Assembly: GCA_029690005.1 (NCBI GenBank)
Contig: CP121458.1
Span: 3,658,001 to 3,722,000 of the forward strand
Length of the DNA stretch: 64,000 nt
Reading direction: 5' to 3'
Origin: Prescottella defluvii
Lineage (GTDB): Bacteria; Actinomycetota; Actinomycetes; Mycobacteriales; Mycobacteriaceae
This document shows, one piece after another, positions 19,438 to 30,679 of this stretch. The notes beneath the pieces were generated by a model that searched no databases, was not told where the DNA came from, and saw only the letters and a list, made by a program, of their open reading frames with translations. Position numbers and translations under genes: made by a program. Position 1 is the first letter of the stretch. The number at the start of each line of letters is the position of its first letter.

Positions 19438-21828
19438 CTACTGACGGCGCAGCCGGAGCCGGCTGTAGGTGACGACTGCGAGCACGCGAACTGATGAGCA
19501 CCAGCATGGCGATGCTGAGCAGCCACCACGATCCGGTGTGCTGCCACAGCGTGTCCGGCTCGGTGCCGGTGGCATTCCTGACCAGGTCCACCGTCGAGGC
19601 GGCGGCCGCGAACCCCCAGCGTGACGGAAACAGCCACGCAACCTGTTCGAGCACGGCACGGCCGGTGATCGTGATGATCCTCCGGACATCACCAGCTGCG
19701 CCATGATCGTGACCACCAGCAGCGGCAGCGCCTGCTCGTTCGAGCGGGCTGCCGACGACAACGCCAATCCGAGCACGACGCAGCAGCAGGTGGTGGCGGC
19801 GATGTCCACGATCAGTTCGACGAGAGCCCGAGGGGAGCGCACTGCCACGGCCCGGGAAACCCTTGCCTAAGTCGACGATCAGCACCATGACCGCCGACTG
19901 CACGATGCCGGCGGCGCAGACACGACGATCTTCGCCGTTAGATAGGCGGACGGCAGCAGCCCGGCGGCACGTTCGCGCTGATAGACCATGCGCTCTCCGA
20001 CCAGGTCGCGGATGGTCAGTGAACAGCCCATGAAGGCGGCGCCGGTATCGGCACCGCCAGGATCTGGGTGAGTTCGCCGGACGCGTCGGCACCAGACGGC
20101 CCGAACCCGGTGTCGCCCGGCACGAGCAAGGCCAGGCCGCCGAGCACGAAGGGCAGAAGCGACAGGAAGATGAGGTAGCCCCGGTCGGCGCGGATCGGCC
20201 GAACCTGGCGGCGGGCGACGGTGCTCAACTGCTTGGGTCGGGACGTGTGCGCAGGGCGCCCCAGAGGCCGGGCGGGCTCGGCGGTGGCACCGCCTCGGGG
20301 CGGGTGGCGCGATCTCGGCGAACACCCCGTCCAGGTCGGATGCGACGCGGGCGAAGATGTCGGCCCAGTCGGTACTGCCGAGTGCGCTCCCGACTCGGTC
20401 GGGCGGTCCCACAGTACGCGGTCTTGCCGCCGGGAGCGAGGAGGAGGACCTGGTCGCACGTCTGAAGGTAGGACAGCGAATGCGTGACGATGACGACGAC
20501 GCGGCCCGAATCGGCGAGGCGGCGCAGCGTCGCCATGATCTGTCGATCGAGCGCGGGGTCGAGACCCGAGGTCGGTTCGTCGAGGATGAGCAGGGAAGGG
20601 CCCGTGAGCAACTCCAGCGCGACCGATGCGCGTTTGCGTTGCCCGCCGGAGAGACGATCGACGCGGGTGTCGGCGTGCTCGGTCAGTTGCAGTTCGTCGA
20701 GTACCCCTGCGATCACCGCTTCACGGTCGGCCCGGGTGGTGTCCGGCGGCAGTCTCAGCTCCGCGGCGTAGCCGAGGGCCCTCCGGACGGTCAGCTGCCG
20801 ATGAACGACGTCGTCCTGAGGGACCATGCCGATGCGGGAGCGCAGTGCCGAATAGTCGGTGTGCACGCTGCGCCCTTCGAATTCCACGACGCCTTCTGTG
20901 GGGCCTCCCGAACCGGAGATGATCTTGGCGACCGTGGTCTTTCCTGCGCCGGAGGGCCCGATCGCTGCGGTGAGACTGCCGGGTCCCGCCGTGAAGGTGA
21001 CGTCCTCCAGCAGTCGCCGCCCACCTTCGATGGTGAGTCCGACGCCGTCCACATGTAGACCGCCGGCGGTCGAGGCTGTCGCCTGTCGTGGAACGAGACG
21101 GCCTTCCTGCACGCTGAAGTCGGTGTTGCCGACGGTGACGATGTCGCCGTCGGTCAGCCGTGCGCGTGTCACCCGGGCATCGCCGACGAACGTTCCGTTG
21201 ACGCTCCCCATATCTTCGATTTCGAGGCCGGACGGCCCGTTGTGGACTATCGCGTGACGGCGTGAGGCCGGCGCGTCCCGGACGACGATGTCGTTGTCGG
21301 GGACCGTCCGATCGTGAGGGCTCCCTCCGGGACGGTCTCGCGCGGTGCTGGGGGCGGGACGATCGGGGCCCCTGCGTCGATCGTCGACTCGTCCCATCGA
21401 CTGCCGACGTCCTGTACCGTCGCGTCGGGATCTTCGATCGAGATCCGCACGGTCGGTCCCTCGACCGCGTCACCCAGGCGGACGAGGACGGTGTCGGTGA
21501 CGGGTATCTCTTCTCGGCGCTTGCCGTCGACGTAGATCCCGTTCTTGCTGTCGGCGTCGACGAGCTGCCATCCCTCGTCCCACCTGAGCCGCGCATGCTC
21601 GCGCGACGCCGCAGGATCGACGATCGTGATCTCCAACTGGGGGTCCCGGCCGATGCGTACCGCTTTGCCCGCGCTGTGTCTTGTGCGGCCGTTTCGGTCT
21701 CGACCACGACCCGCGGGTGCTCGCTTCTCGTCCAGTCGTCCATCGCCACGGCCTCCGGTCAGCATCAGGCGTAGAGCGTCGACTTCTCCATGGTCGCACG
21801 CCCGGGGATCAGTCGACAGAACGGTCAT
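19438..21828 (-). CDS. FHA-domain ABC transporter, ATPase and permease in one chain (Rv1747-like)
   Basis: Large exporter related to M. tuberculosis Rv1747. Two N-terminal FHA domains, which bind phosphothreonine, are seen: the first with IGRDPQLEITIVDPAASREHA and KNGIYVDG, the second with DNDIVVRDAPASRRHAIV and GSVNGTFVGD. The ABC domain has Walker A GPSGAGKTTVAK, signature LSGGQRKRAS and Walker B LLILDEPTSGLDP. The C-terminal ABC-2 permease has about six helices (for example RGYLIFLSLLPFVLGGLALL and LFPSRWGFAAAAS). Rv1747 is controlled by Ser/Thr kinase PknF; no kinase gene is nearby. Frame changes near 21310, 20400, 20200, 19900-19850, 19690 and 19490 must be bridged. Confidence 0.85.
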
Positions 21829-21928
21829 TCTCGTATCCTCGCGGCCAGGACGTCACGATGCCCTCGACCTTCTACCGCGCATCAGACCAACACTTGATGC
21901 CGCGTCATGATGAGTTTCGTCGATGCGA

Positions 21929-21973
21929 CGAGTCTGCCTTCTCGTAACACCACCTTCGAGATCGGAGCGTCAC
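21929..21973 (+). repeat. Leader repeat, second copy
   Basis: Counterpart of the 45-base leader at 18558-18602, 37 of 45 positions identical, immediately before GTG 21974. Confidence 0.8.
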
Positions 21974-22610
21974 GTGAGTCAGCTACTGAGGGTCCAGAAC
22001 TTCAACGTCTCGAAGCGACGGCGTCGCATGCGGCGAGAACCAGACCTTCGAGAGCCCGTTCGGCCTCGACCCCGGTGAGATGCTCGCGTGGGCGGGCGCG
22101 ACTGCGAGCTGGCCCATGCGCACCGATTCCGGTGGCAGCCGAGGCCTCGACGACTACTTCACCCGCGACTTCTCCCACAACATCGGCGCCGAGATCATGG
22201 GTCGCAACAAGTTCGGGCCGCAGCGCGGACCGTGGGAGAACCTGGAGTGGGAGGGATGGTGGGGTGAGGAACCGCCGTTCCACACGCCGGTCTTCGTCGC
22301 GACCCACCACCCCGGCCCTCGATCACGCGCGGTGAGACCACATTCCACTTCGTCGGCGGCGAACCGGCCACGATCCTCGAGCAGGCCAAGGAGGCGGCGC
22401 AGGGCAAGGACGTCCGGCTCGGCGGCGGGGTCACGACGATCCGAGAGTTCCTCGACGCCGACCTCGTCGACGCCATGCACGTGGCCGTCTCCCGATGACG
22501 TTCGGAACGGGACTGCGGCTGTGGGAGACCCGGACGAACTGCGCGACCGATTCCACTTGGAAACGGTGCCCAGCCCGAGCGGGGTCACCCACCACCTGTT
22601 CTGGCGGAGG
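21974..22610 (+). CDS. Dihydrofolate reductase (RibD C-terminal) family protein, copy 2
   Basis: Paralogue of the gene at 18603 with the same N-terminus (VSQLLRVQNFNVS) and leader. Over the best aligned 80 residues only about seven differ (for instance NVGAEIMGRNK against NIGAEIMGRNK). Conserved FVATHHPGP, SITRGETTFHF and DVRLGGGVTTIREFLDADLV blocks are present, and the product reaches GVTHHLFWRR at 22610. Frame changes occur near 22015, 22310 and 22495. Unlike copy 1 no stop follows WRR, and the frame runs into the convergent cobN end; a lost base at the stop is likely. Confidence 0.8.
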
Positions 22611-25600
22611 TCAGCCGCTCGGGCTACTCCCTTCGAGCTCGCCCTCGGTCTCGAAGGTACGCCTGGCGCAGGCCCTCGAGCACCTCGGGCGACGGCTCCT
22701 CCCACATCTTCCGCTCGACGGCCTCGAGCAGTCGCTCGGAGATGCCGTGCAGCGCCCACGGGTTCGACTTCGGACATGAACTTGCGGTTCTGCTCGTCCA
22801 GCACGTACGTCTCGGCGAGCTTCTCGTACATCCAGTCCGCGACGACGTTGGTGGTCGCGTCGTAGCCGAACAGGTAGTCGACGGTCGCGGCCATCTCGAA
22901 GGCGCCCTTGTAGCCGTGGCGGCGCATCGCCTCGAGCCAGCGCGGGTTCACCACTCGGGCACGGAACGCGCGCGCGGTCTCCTCCGACAGCGTCCGGGTG
23001 CGTACGGCGTCGGGCCGGGTGCTGTCGCCGATGTACGCCTCGGGGGCGTACCCGTGAGTGCGCGCGCGGTCGCGACCATGCCGCCGTGGTACTGGAAGTA
23101 GTCGTCCGAGTCGGCGATGTCGTGCTCGCGGGTGTCGGTGTTTCTTGGCCGCCACCGCAATTCGCTTGTAGGCGCTGCGCATGTCGTCCGACGCCGGGAT
23201 GCCATCGAGTCCGCGACCGTACGCGTAGCCGCCCCACGTGGTGTACACCTGCGCGAGGTCGGCGTCGTCGCGCCAGTTCTTCGAGTCGATCAGCTGCAGC
23301 AGGCCGGCGCCGTGCGTGCCGGGCTTCGAGCCGAAGATGCGGGTGGTGGCCCGGCGGTCGTCGCCGTGCTCGGCCAGGTCGGCCTGTGCATGGGCGCGGA
23401 CATAGTTGTCCTCGGCGGACTCGTCGAGGCCCAGCGACCAGGCGGACGGCGTCGTCGAGCAGCGCCAGCACGTGCGGGAACGCGTCGCGGAAGAAGCCGC
23501 TGATGCGGACGGTGACGTCGATGCGCGGGCGGCCCAGTTCGGCGAGGTCGATCACCTCGAGGCTGGTGACGCGACGTGAGGCCTCGTCCACACCGGGCGG
23601 ACACCGAGCAGCGCGAACACCTCGGCGATGTCGTCGCCGGACGTGCGCATCGCGGACGTGCCCGCACCGACAGGCCCACCGACTTCGGCCATTCGCCGTG
23701 GTCGGCGCGGTAGCGCTGCACGAGCGAGTCGGCCATCGCCTGACCGGTTTCCACGCCAGCCGCGACGGCACGGCCTTGGGGTCGACCGGTCAGAAGTTGC
23801 GGCCCGTGGGCAGCACGTTGATCAGCCCGCGCGGCGGGGACCCGGACGGGCCGGCCGCGATGAAGCCGCCGTCGAGTGCGTGCAGTACCTGCGCGATCTC
23901 GCCCGACGTCTGCCGCAGGCGCGGCACCACCTCGGTCGCGGCGAAGCGCAGGATCTGCCGGACGGTGTCGTCGTCGTGCAGACCGTCCACGACGGTCGGA
24001 TCCCAGTTCGCCGCGGCCAACGCGGCGAGCAGGGCGTGCGCCTGCGCCTCGATCTGGTCGACGCGGCCGCGGTCCTCGTCGCCGGCTTCGCTCAGGCCCA
24101 ACGCTTCCCGCAGGCCGGGCACGGTCTGCTCGCCGCCCCACATCTGCCGGGCGCGGAGCATCGCGAGCACCAGTTCCACCTCGGCGTCGCCCTCGGGCGC
24201 CTTGCCGAGGATGTGCAGGCCATCGCGGATCTGGACGTCCTTGATCTCACACAGCCAGCCGTCGACATGCATGAGCATGTCGTCGAACACGTCCTCCTCG
24301 GGACGCTCGGTCAGGCCCAGGTCGTGGTCCATCTTCGCCGCGCGCATCAGCGTCCAGATCTGCTGGCGGATCGCCGGGAGCTTCGCCGGATCCAGCGCCG
24401 AGATGTTCGAATGCTCGTCGAGCAGCTGCTCGAGCCGGGAGATGTCGCCGTAGGACTCGGCGCGCGCCATCGGCGGATCAGGTGGTCGACCAGGGTGGCA
24501 TGCGCGCGGCGCTTGGCCTGCGTGCCCTCGCCCGGATCGTTGACCAGGAACGGGTAGATCATCGGCAGGTCGCCGAGCGCGGCGTCGGTGCCGCACGACG
24601 CCGACATGCCCAGCGTTTTACCGGGCAGCCACTCGAGGTTGCCGTGCTTGCCGAGGTGCACGATCGCGTCGGCTTGAAACCCCCAGCAGCCGCATCAGCT
24701 GCGATCCAGCGGTACGCGGCCAGGTAGTGGTGGCTCGGCGGCAGGTCCGGGTCGTGGTAGATCGCGACCGGGTTCTCGCCGAACCCGCGCGGCGGCTGCA
24801 CCATCAGCACGACGTTGCCGGCGCGGATGGCGGCGATGACGATCTCGCCCTCGGGATCGGACGAGCGGTCGACGTACAGCTCGCCGGGCGCGGCGCCCCA
24901 GCGCTCCTCGACGCCGTCGCGGAAGTCCTCGGGCAGCGTCGCGAACCATTCGCGGTAGCGGGCGGCGGAGATGCGGATCGGGTTGCCCTCGAGCTGCTCG
25001 GCGGTGAGCCAGTCCGGGTCCTGACCGCCGGCGGCGATCAGCGCGTGGATGAGCGCGTCGCCGTCCTTCGCCGCCAGACCCGGCAGCGCATCGACGCCGT
25101 CGAGCGGCCCGAGATCGTATCCGGCGGAGCGCATCTCGGTGAGTAGGTCGATCGCACTGGCCGGGGTGTCCAGGCCGACGGCGTTGCCGATGCGGGCGTG
25201 CTTGGTCGGGTACGCCGACAGCATGAGCGCGATCTTCTTGTCCGGGTTCGGGATCCGTCGCAGCCGTGCGTGGCGAACCGCGATCCCGGCGACGCGGGCG
25301 GCGCGCTCGGCGTCCGGCGCGTAGGCGGTGAGCCCGTCGGCGTCGATCTCCTTGAACGAGAACGGCACCGTGATCAGGCGGCCGTCGAACTCGGGGACCG
25401 CGACCTGCGTCGCGACGTCCAGCGGGGACATACCGTCGTCGTTGGCCTCCCACGCCTCCCGGCTGCTGGTCAGGCACAGGCCCTGCAGGATCGGCACGTC
25501 GAGCGCGGCGAGCTCGGCCACATCCCACGCCTCGTCGTCGCCGCCGGCCTGCGCGTGCGCGGCTTGGTACCGCCCGCCGCGAGGACCGTCACGACCATCG

Positions 25601-26219
25601 CGTCGGCCCGGCCCAGCGTCTCGAGCAGATCGGCGGGCGCGGTGCGCAGCGACGCGCAGAAGATCGGCAGCGGGTTCGCGCCGGCATCCTCGATCGCGCG
25701 GCACAGTGCCTCGACGTATGCGGTGTTCCCGGCGAGGTGCTGGGCGCGGTCGTACAGCACCGCGACCGTCGGACCGTCGACCGTGCGGGTCTCGCGCTCG
25801 AGCACGCCCCAGTTCGGCAGGTGGGCGGCCGGTTCGAAGCCGTGGCCGGTGAGCAGCACCGTGTCGGAGAGGAAGTTGTGCAGCTGACGGAGGTTGTCGG
25901 CGCCGCCCTCGGCCAGGTAGGTGTGCGCCTCCGCGGCGATGCCGGCGGGCACGGTCGAGCACTCCATCAGCTCCGCGTCGGGGGCCTGTTCGCCGCCGAG
26001 CACCACGGCCGGAAGCCCGGATGCGAGCACCGCGTCGATGCCGTCCTCCCACGCCCGGCGACCGCCGAGGATGCGGACCACGACCAGGTCGACTCCACCC
26101 AGCAGGCCGGGCAGGTCTTCGTCGACCAGCAGGCGCGCCGGGTTGGCCCAGCGGTAGTCGGCGCCGCTCGCGCGGGCGCTGAGCAGGTCGGTGTCGGACG
26201 TCGACAGCAGCAGGATCAC
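22611..26219 (-). CDS. cobN: Cobaltochelatase subunit CobN
   Basis: Large subunit of the aerobic ATP-dependent cobaltochelatase, which inserts cobalt into hydrogenobyrinate a,c-diamide with CobS and CobT (neither is in this window). GTG 26219 gives [20 protein letters not shown], and the family pieces [54 protein letters not shown] and [13 protein letters not shown] are plain. The C-terminal part, [12 protein letters not shown] but with [19 protein letters not shown], ends at about 22611. Frame changes occur near 25560, 24680, 24475, 23790, 23600, 23440, 23140, 23060, 22770 and 22660. Bridged length is about 1,200 residues, as usual for CobN. A cobalamin riboswitch covers the leader. Confidence 0.9.
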
Positions 26220-26229
26220 TGGTGCAGCC

Positions 26230-26395
26230 TTTCCGGGGTTTCGCGCCCCACGGCAGGGTTCGAGCAGAGTCGGGACTCGTCGAAGCGGTTCGGGCGGCGG
26301 AAGAGGGTCTGACTTTCACAGTGGCGCGACCGTCCGGAATCTCACCGGCTTCCTCATCTTGCCGCGGTCGCCGGTGATCCTACCGGTCACGCGCG
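26230..26395 (-). promoter_or_regulatory. Cobalamin (AdoCbl) riboswitch in cobN leader
   Basis: Read on the minus strand, the leader holds the cobalamin riboswitch core at 26355-26305: GAGGAAGCCGGTGAGATTCC, then a CGGACGGTCGCGCC arm and the B12 box GCCACTGTGAAAGTCAGACC. A further hairpin with GGGG and CCCC arms (26246-26249 with 26235-26238) lies directly before the ribosome site GGAAAGG of cobN, fitting an expression platform that hides translation initiation. Cobalamin binding should lower CobN synthesis. The outer limits are approximate. Confidence 0.88.
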
Positions 26396-26431
26396 TGCGC
26401 ACGGACCGCCGCACTTCTCTAGCCTGGACGC

Positions 26432-27571
26432 GTGCCATCTCCACGCTCCGGCCCGGACAAGTGTCCGGGTGCTGTCCAGGTTCACGAGGCCGCCGACGGC
26501 CCCCTCGCCCGCGTCCGCCTGCCCGGTGGCGTGATCACGTCGCCGCAGCTCCAGGCCCTGGCCGAGGCCGCCCGCGACCTTGGCAACGGCGAGATCGAAC
26601 TGACCTCCCGGGGGAACCTGCAGCTGCGTGCGGTGCGCGACCCCGACGAGTTCGCCCGCCGGATCGCCGATGTCGGGCTGCTGCCGTCGACCACCCACGA
26701 GCGGGTGCGCGACGTCCTCGCCTCGCCGCTGTCCGGCCGCATCGGCGGATTCGCCGACGTCCGCGCCCTGGTCGCCGACCTCGACCGCGCACTGTGCGCC
26801 GATCCTGCGCTGGCCGCGCTACCCGGGCGGAGCGCTGTTCACGATCGACGACGGCCGCGGCGACATCTCGGCCTCCGCGGCGACTTCGGCGTCCACGTGC
26901 AGGGCGACGGCCGGTTCGCACTCGTTCTCGCCGGTGGGGACACCGGCGCGCGGCTCGCCGAGTCGGATGCGGTCGAGACTCTGCTGGCGGCCGCGCGGAC
27001 CTTCGCCGAGATCCGCGGCGACGCGTGGCGGCTGAACGAGGTGCCTGGCGGCACCGAGCGACTGCTCGCCCGCCTCGACCTCGAGTACAGCGACCCGGTG
27101 GCGCTGCCCGACGCGATCGACCGCGGCCCGATCGGCTGGCTCGACCAGCCCGACGGCCGCGTCACCCTCGCCGCCGGGCTCGCGTTCGGCACCCTGCCCG
27201 CCCGGCTCGCGGAGTTCCTCGCGGCCGTCGAGAAGCCGATCGTCGTCACCCCGTGGCGGTCGGTGCTGCTCTCGGACCTCGACGAGTGGGCCGCCGAGCA
27301 GGTGGTGCGGGTGCTGGCACCGATGGGCCTGATCTTCGACGAGAACTCGCCGTACCTGCAGGTCAGCGCGTGTGCGGGCCAGCCGGGTTGCGCCAAGTCG
27401 CACACCGACGTGCGGGGCGACGCCCGCGTCGCGATCGAGAACGACGAACTGCCCGCGGAGGGCCGTCAGCACTGGTCCGGGTGTGATCGCAAGTGCGGTC
27501 GACCGCGCGGCGAGGTAACAGACGTGGTCTCCGGCCCCGACGGTTACCGGGTGGAAAACGGGTCGTCGTGA
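26432..27571 (+). CDS. cobG: Precorrin-3B synthase CobG
   Basis: Oxygen-dependent enzyme that converts precorrin-3A to precorrin-3B, the step that defines the aerobic cobalamin route. It is a sulfite/nitrite-reductase-fold iron-sulfur protein. The first half shows [14 protein letters not shown]; the cluster cysteines are in [16 protein letters not shown] and [14 protein letters not shown] near the C-terminus. GTG 26432 is the first start after the divergent promoter region. Two nearby compensating indels (about 26825-26880) scramble a short stretch; otherwise the 379-residue frame is open and normal in length. It leads the plus-strand operon cobG-cobH-cobIJ, divergent from cobN. Confidence 0.9.
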   Translation: MPSPRSGPDKCPGAVQVHEAADGPLARVRLPGGVITSPQLQALAEAARDLGNGEIELTSRGNLQLRAVRDPDEFARRIADVGLLPSTTHERVRDVLASPLSGRIGGFADVRALVADLDRALCADPALAALPGRSAVHDRRRPRRHLGLRGDFGVHVQGDGRFALVLAGGDTGARLAESDAVETLLAAARTFAEIRGDAWRLNEVPGGTERLLARLDLEYSDPVALPDAIDRGPIGWLDQPDGRVTLAAGLAFGTLPARLAEFLAAVEKPIVVTPWRSVLLSDLDEWAAEQVVRVLAPMGLIFDENSPYLQVSACAGQPGCAKSHTDVRGDARVAIENDELPAEGRQHWSGCDRKCGRPRGEVTDVVSGPDGYRVENGSS

Positions 27572-27590
27572 TGCCTCTATCGTGTGGCGC

Positions 27591-28218
27591 ATGATCGACT
27601 ACATCCGCGACGGTGCGGAGATTTATCGCCAGTCCTTCGCGACCATCCGTGCCGAGGCGGACCTCGCCCGGTTCCCCGCCGACGTCTCGCAGGCCGTCGT
27701 CCGGATGATCCACGCGAGCGGTCAGGTCGATCTCGCCGACGACGTCGCGTTCACCCCGAACGTCGTCGCCGACGCCCGCGAGGCGCTGCGCCGCGGCGCG
27801 CCGATCCTGTGCGACGCGAAGATGGTCGCGGCCGGCGTCACCCGCAAGCGTCTGCCGCGCGACAACGACGTGCTGTGCATGCTCGACGATCCGCGAGTTC
27901 CCGTGCTGGCCAAGGCGATCGACAACACGCGCTCGGCGGCCGCGCTGGAGTTGTGGGGCCCCAAGCTTCGAGGGCGCGGTCGTGGCGATCGGCAACGCCC
28001 CCACCGCACTGTTCCACCTGCTGAACATGATCGAGGCCGGTGCACCCCGGCCGGCCGCGATCGTCGGCGGTCCGGTCGGGTTCATCGGTGCCGCCGAGTC
28101 CAAGGAAGCCCTGATCGAGCACCCCTCGGAACTCGAGTACCTGCTGGTGCGTGGCCGCCGCGGTGGCAGCGCGATCACCGCGGCCGCCCTCAATGCGATT
28201 GCGAGCGAGATCGAATGA
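27591..28218 (+). CDS. cobH: Precorrin-8X methylmutase CobH
   Basis: Moves a methyl group from C-11 to C-12 to give hydrogenobyrinate. The N-terminus [19 protein letters not shown] and the catalytic His region [17 protein letters not shown] are visible, followed by [16 protein letters not shown] and the C-terminal [16 protein letters not shown]. One frame change near 27970 breaks the [22 protein letters not shown] junction. ATG 27591 is preferred to the in-frame GTG at 27582. The stop overlaps cobIJ (ATGA at 28215-28218). Bridged length is about 208 residues, typical of CobH. Confidence 0.9.
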
Positions 28219-29713
28219 GCGACGGCATGAGCCCAGGCAAGCTGTGGGGCGTCGGCATCGGGCCCGGCGACCCCGAGTTGATGACCGTCAAGGCGGCCCG
28301 CGTGATCGGCGAGGCCGACGTCGTCGCGTTCCACAGCGCCCGGCACGGCCGCAGCATCTCGCGCGCGGTCGCCGCCCCCTACATGCGCGACGGCCAGATC
28401 GAGGAACACCTCGTCTACCCGGTCACCACCGAGACCGTCGACCATCCCGGCGGCTACCAGGGCGCGATGGACGAGTTCTACCGAGCAGGCCGCCGAGCGC
28501 CTGGCCGCACACCTCGAGGCCGGCCGCAGCGTCGCGCTCCTCGCCGCCGGAGACCCGCTCTTCTACAGCTCGTACATGCACATGCACAAGCGGCTGGCCG
28601 ACCGGTTCGACGCCGAGGTCATCCCCGGCGTCACCGCGGTCAGCGCCGCTTCCGCAGCGCTGGCCGAGCCGCTCGTCGAGGGCGACGAGGTGCTGACGAT
28701 CCTGCCCGGCACGCTGCCGCAGGACGAGCTGACCCGACGCCTGCGCGAGACCGACGCCGCCGCGATCATGAAGCTCGGCCGCACGTATCCCGCTGTGCGC
28801 CAGGCACTGAAGGACTCCGGGCGGATCGACGAGGCCCGCTACGTCGAACGCGCCAGCACCGACCGGCAGCGCATCGCCGCGGCCGACGAGGTCGACGACG
28901 CGGACGTGCCGTACTTCTCGATCGCCGTCGTTCCGAGCCCGGTGAACAACCGCACCGAACCCGCACCGGCGGCCGGCGAGGTCGTCGTGGTGGGCCTGGG
29001 CCCCGGCGACCAGGCCTGGACCACCCCGGAGGTCCGGCAGGAACTCGCGCGCGCCACCGATCTGGTGGGTTACACCACCTACATCGACCGGGTGCCGGTG
29101 CGCCTGGGTCAGCGTCGGCACGCGAGCGACAACCGCGTGGAGGCCGAGCGGGCCGCGATGGCCCTCGACCTCGCGAAGCGCGGCGCTCGGGTGGCCGTCG
29201 TGTCGTCCGGCGACCCCGGCGTGTTCGCGATGGCCGCCGCGGTGCTCGAGGTCGCGGCCGAGGACCAGTGGAAGGACGTCCCGGTCCGGATCCTGCCCGG
29301 CATGACCGCCGCCAACGCGGTCGCGAGCCGGGTCGGCGCCCCGCTGGGCCACGACTACGCGATGCTCTCCCTCTCGGATCGCCTCAAGCCGTGGGAGATC
29401 GTCGCCAAGCGCATCTCCGCGGTCGCCAGCGCGGACATGGCGTTCGCCGTCTACAACCCGGCGTCCAAGTCCGCACGTGGCAGGTCGCCGCGATGCGCGA
29501 TCTCGTGCTCGAACACCGCTCCCCGACACCCCGGTGATCATCGGACGCGACATCGCCGGCCCCCAGGAGTCGATCAAGATCGTCCGCCTCGCCGACCTCG
29601 ACCCCGCCGACGTCGACATGCGGTGCCTGCTGATCGTCGGCTCGTCGCAGACGACGGTCGTCGAGAACGCGCACGGGACAACGGTGTTCACGCCGCGGCA
29701 CTACCCGGGCTGA
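28215..29713 (+). CDS. cobIJ: Precorrin-2 C20- / precorrin-3B C17-methyltransferase fusion CobIJ
   Basis: Two SAM-dependent methyltransferase domains in one chain, as in Mycobacterium. The CobI half begins [19 protein letters not shown] and has [19 protein letters not shown]; the CobJ half begins [19 protein letters not shown] and has [20 protein letters not shown]. Both carry the GxGxGD and AGDP/SGDP SAM-site motifs of the tetrapyrrole methylase family. Frame changes lie near 28490 and 29480. The end at 29713 ([11 protein letters not shown]) is clear. Start overlaps the cobH stop, so translation is coupled. Confidence 0.9.
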
Positions 29714-29714
29714 G

Positions 29715-29920
29715 TTGCGCGGATCCGTCTTCGCTCGGGAGCGCGAGACCCGACCCCGGGTTCCCCGTTCGACCATCTGGTGTGCGTCGACGACGCGGTC
29801 CAGCGGCACCCGTTCGGCAATCTGGATGTGGAGAGCGCCCTCGACGAGTGCCACGACGTCCATTCGCTCGACGCGATCGAGAATACGCTGCGCATCTGGT
29901 CCGACCACTTGACCAGCTGA
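29715..29920 (+). CDS. Possible small hypothetical protein (uncertain)
   Basis: A frame ending at 29920 reads FDHLVCVDDAVQRHPFGNL, then VESALDECHDVHSLDAIEN and ends IWSDHLTS. Its third codon positions are overwhelmingly G or C and its second positions poor in them, as in the real genes here. There is no good start codon in that frame after the cobIJ stop, so an indel near 29770 linking it to TTG 29715 is possible. Family not recognised. It lies between cobIJ and the GntR regulator gene. Confidence 0.35.
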
Positions 29921-29944
29921 CCACGCGGACCTAGCGTCTGTGAC

Positions 29945-30679
29945 ATGGATCTCACACCGGTGCGCCGTCGATCTATCCCCGACGACGTATTCGAGCAACT
30001 CCTCGACAGCGTGGTCGGAGGCGGTGTGGCGCCGGGGAGACGCTGCTGAGCGAGCGACGGATGGCGGAGGCGCTCGGCGTCTCGCGGCCCGCCGTGCGAG
30101 AGGCGTTGAACCGGATCTCCGCCATGGGGCTCGTCGACGTTCGACAAGGCGGCGCCACGGTCGTCAACGATCTGCGACGACGCGGCGGCCTGGATCTACT
30201 CCCCGACTTCTGGTGCGGGGCGGCCAGATCGACGTCGCGGTGCGCCCGCAGCATTCTCGAGGCCCGACTCTGGAACGGACCGAAGGTGGCCGAACTCGCG
30301 GCGCGGCGCGCACCGGACGACACCGCGCCCGCGCTGGACGCCCTGGTCGACGCCCTCGCAGCCGACGACGATCCCGTGCGCCGGCAACGCGTCGCCCTCG
30401 ACTTCTGGGGACCTGATCGTCGACGGGGCCGACTCGATCACCTTCCGGCTGATGTTCAACACGTTGCGGGCATCGTACGAGCCGATGGTCGACGCGCTCG
30501 CGGCGGTGATGGCCGCCGAGGTCAACGAATGCGACCGCTACCACGCGATCGTCGACGCGATCCGTCGACGCGATCCGGAGGGAGCGTTCGCCGCCGCACA
30601 CGCCCTGCTCGAGCCGGCGACGACGCTGCTCGACGGCGTCCTCGCCGCAGCCCGGGACTCGTCCGAGGAGGACACATGA
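29945..30679 (+). CDS. FadR/GntR family transcriptional regulator
   Basis: GntR-type regulator with a winged helix N-terminus (ETLLSERRMAEALGVSRPAV, then REALNRISAMGLVDVRQGG) and an all-alpha FCD-type effector domain (ITFRLMFNTLRASYEPMVDA and RYHAIVDAIRRRDPEGAFAA). ATG 29945 gives MDLTPVRRRSIPDDVFEQLL. Frame changes occur near 30025, 30215 and 30410. Its stop overlaps the start of the fatty acid hydroxylase gene (ATGA), so it probably controls that gene in answer to a lipid-related or other small ligand; the ligand is an inference. Confidence 0.85.

Noticed and set aside
29714..29945. Zinc-type alcohol dehydrogenase remnant on the minus strand as an annotated pseudogene
   Set aside because: Codon-position composition favours the plus-strand frame; similarity of the antisense frame is short and may be chance. 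Kept only as a finding.
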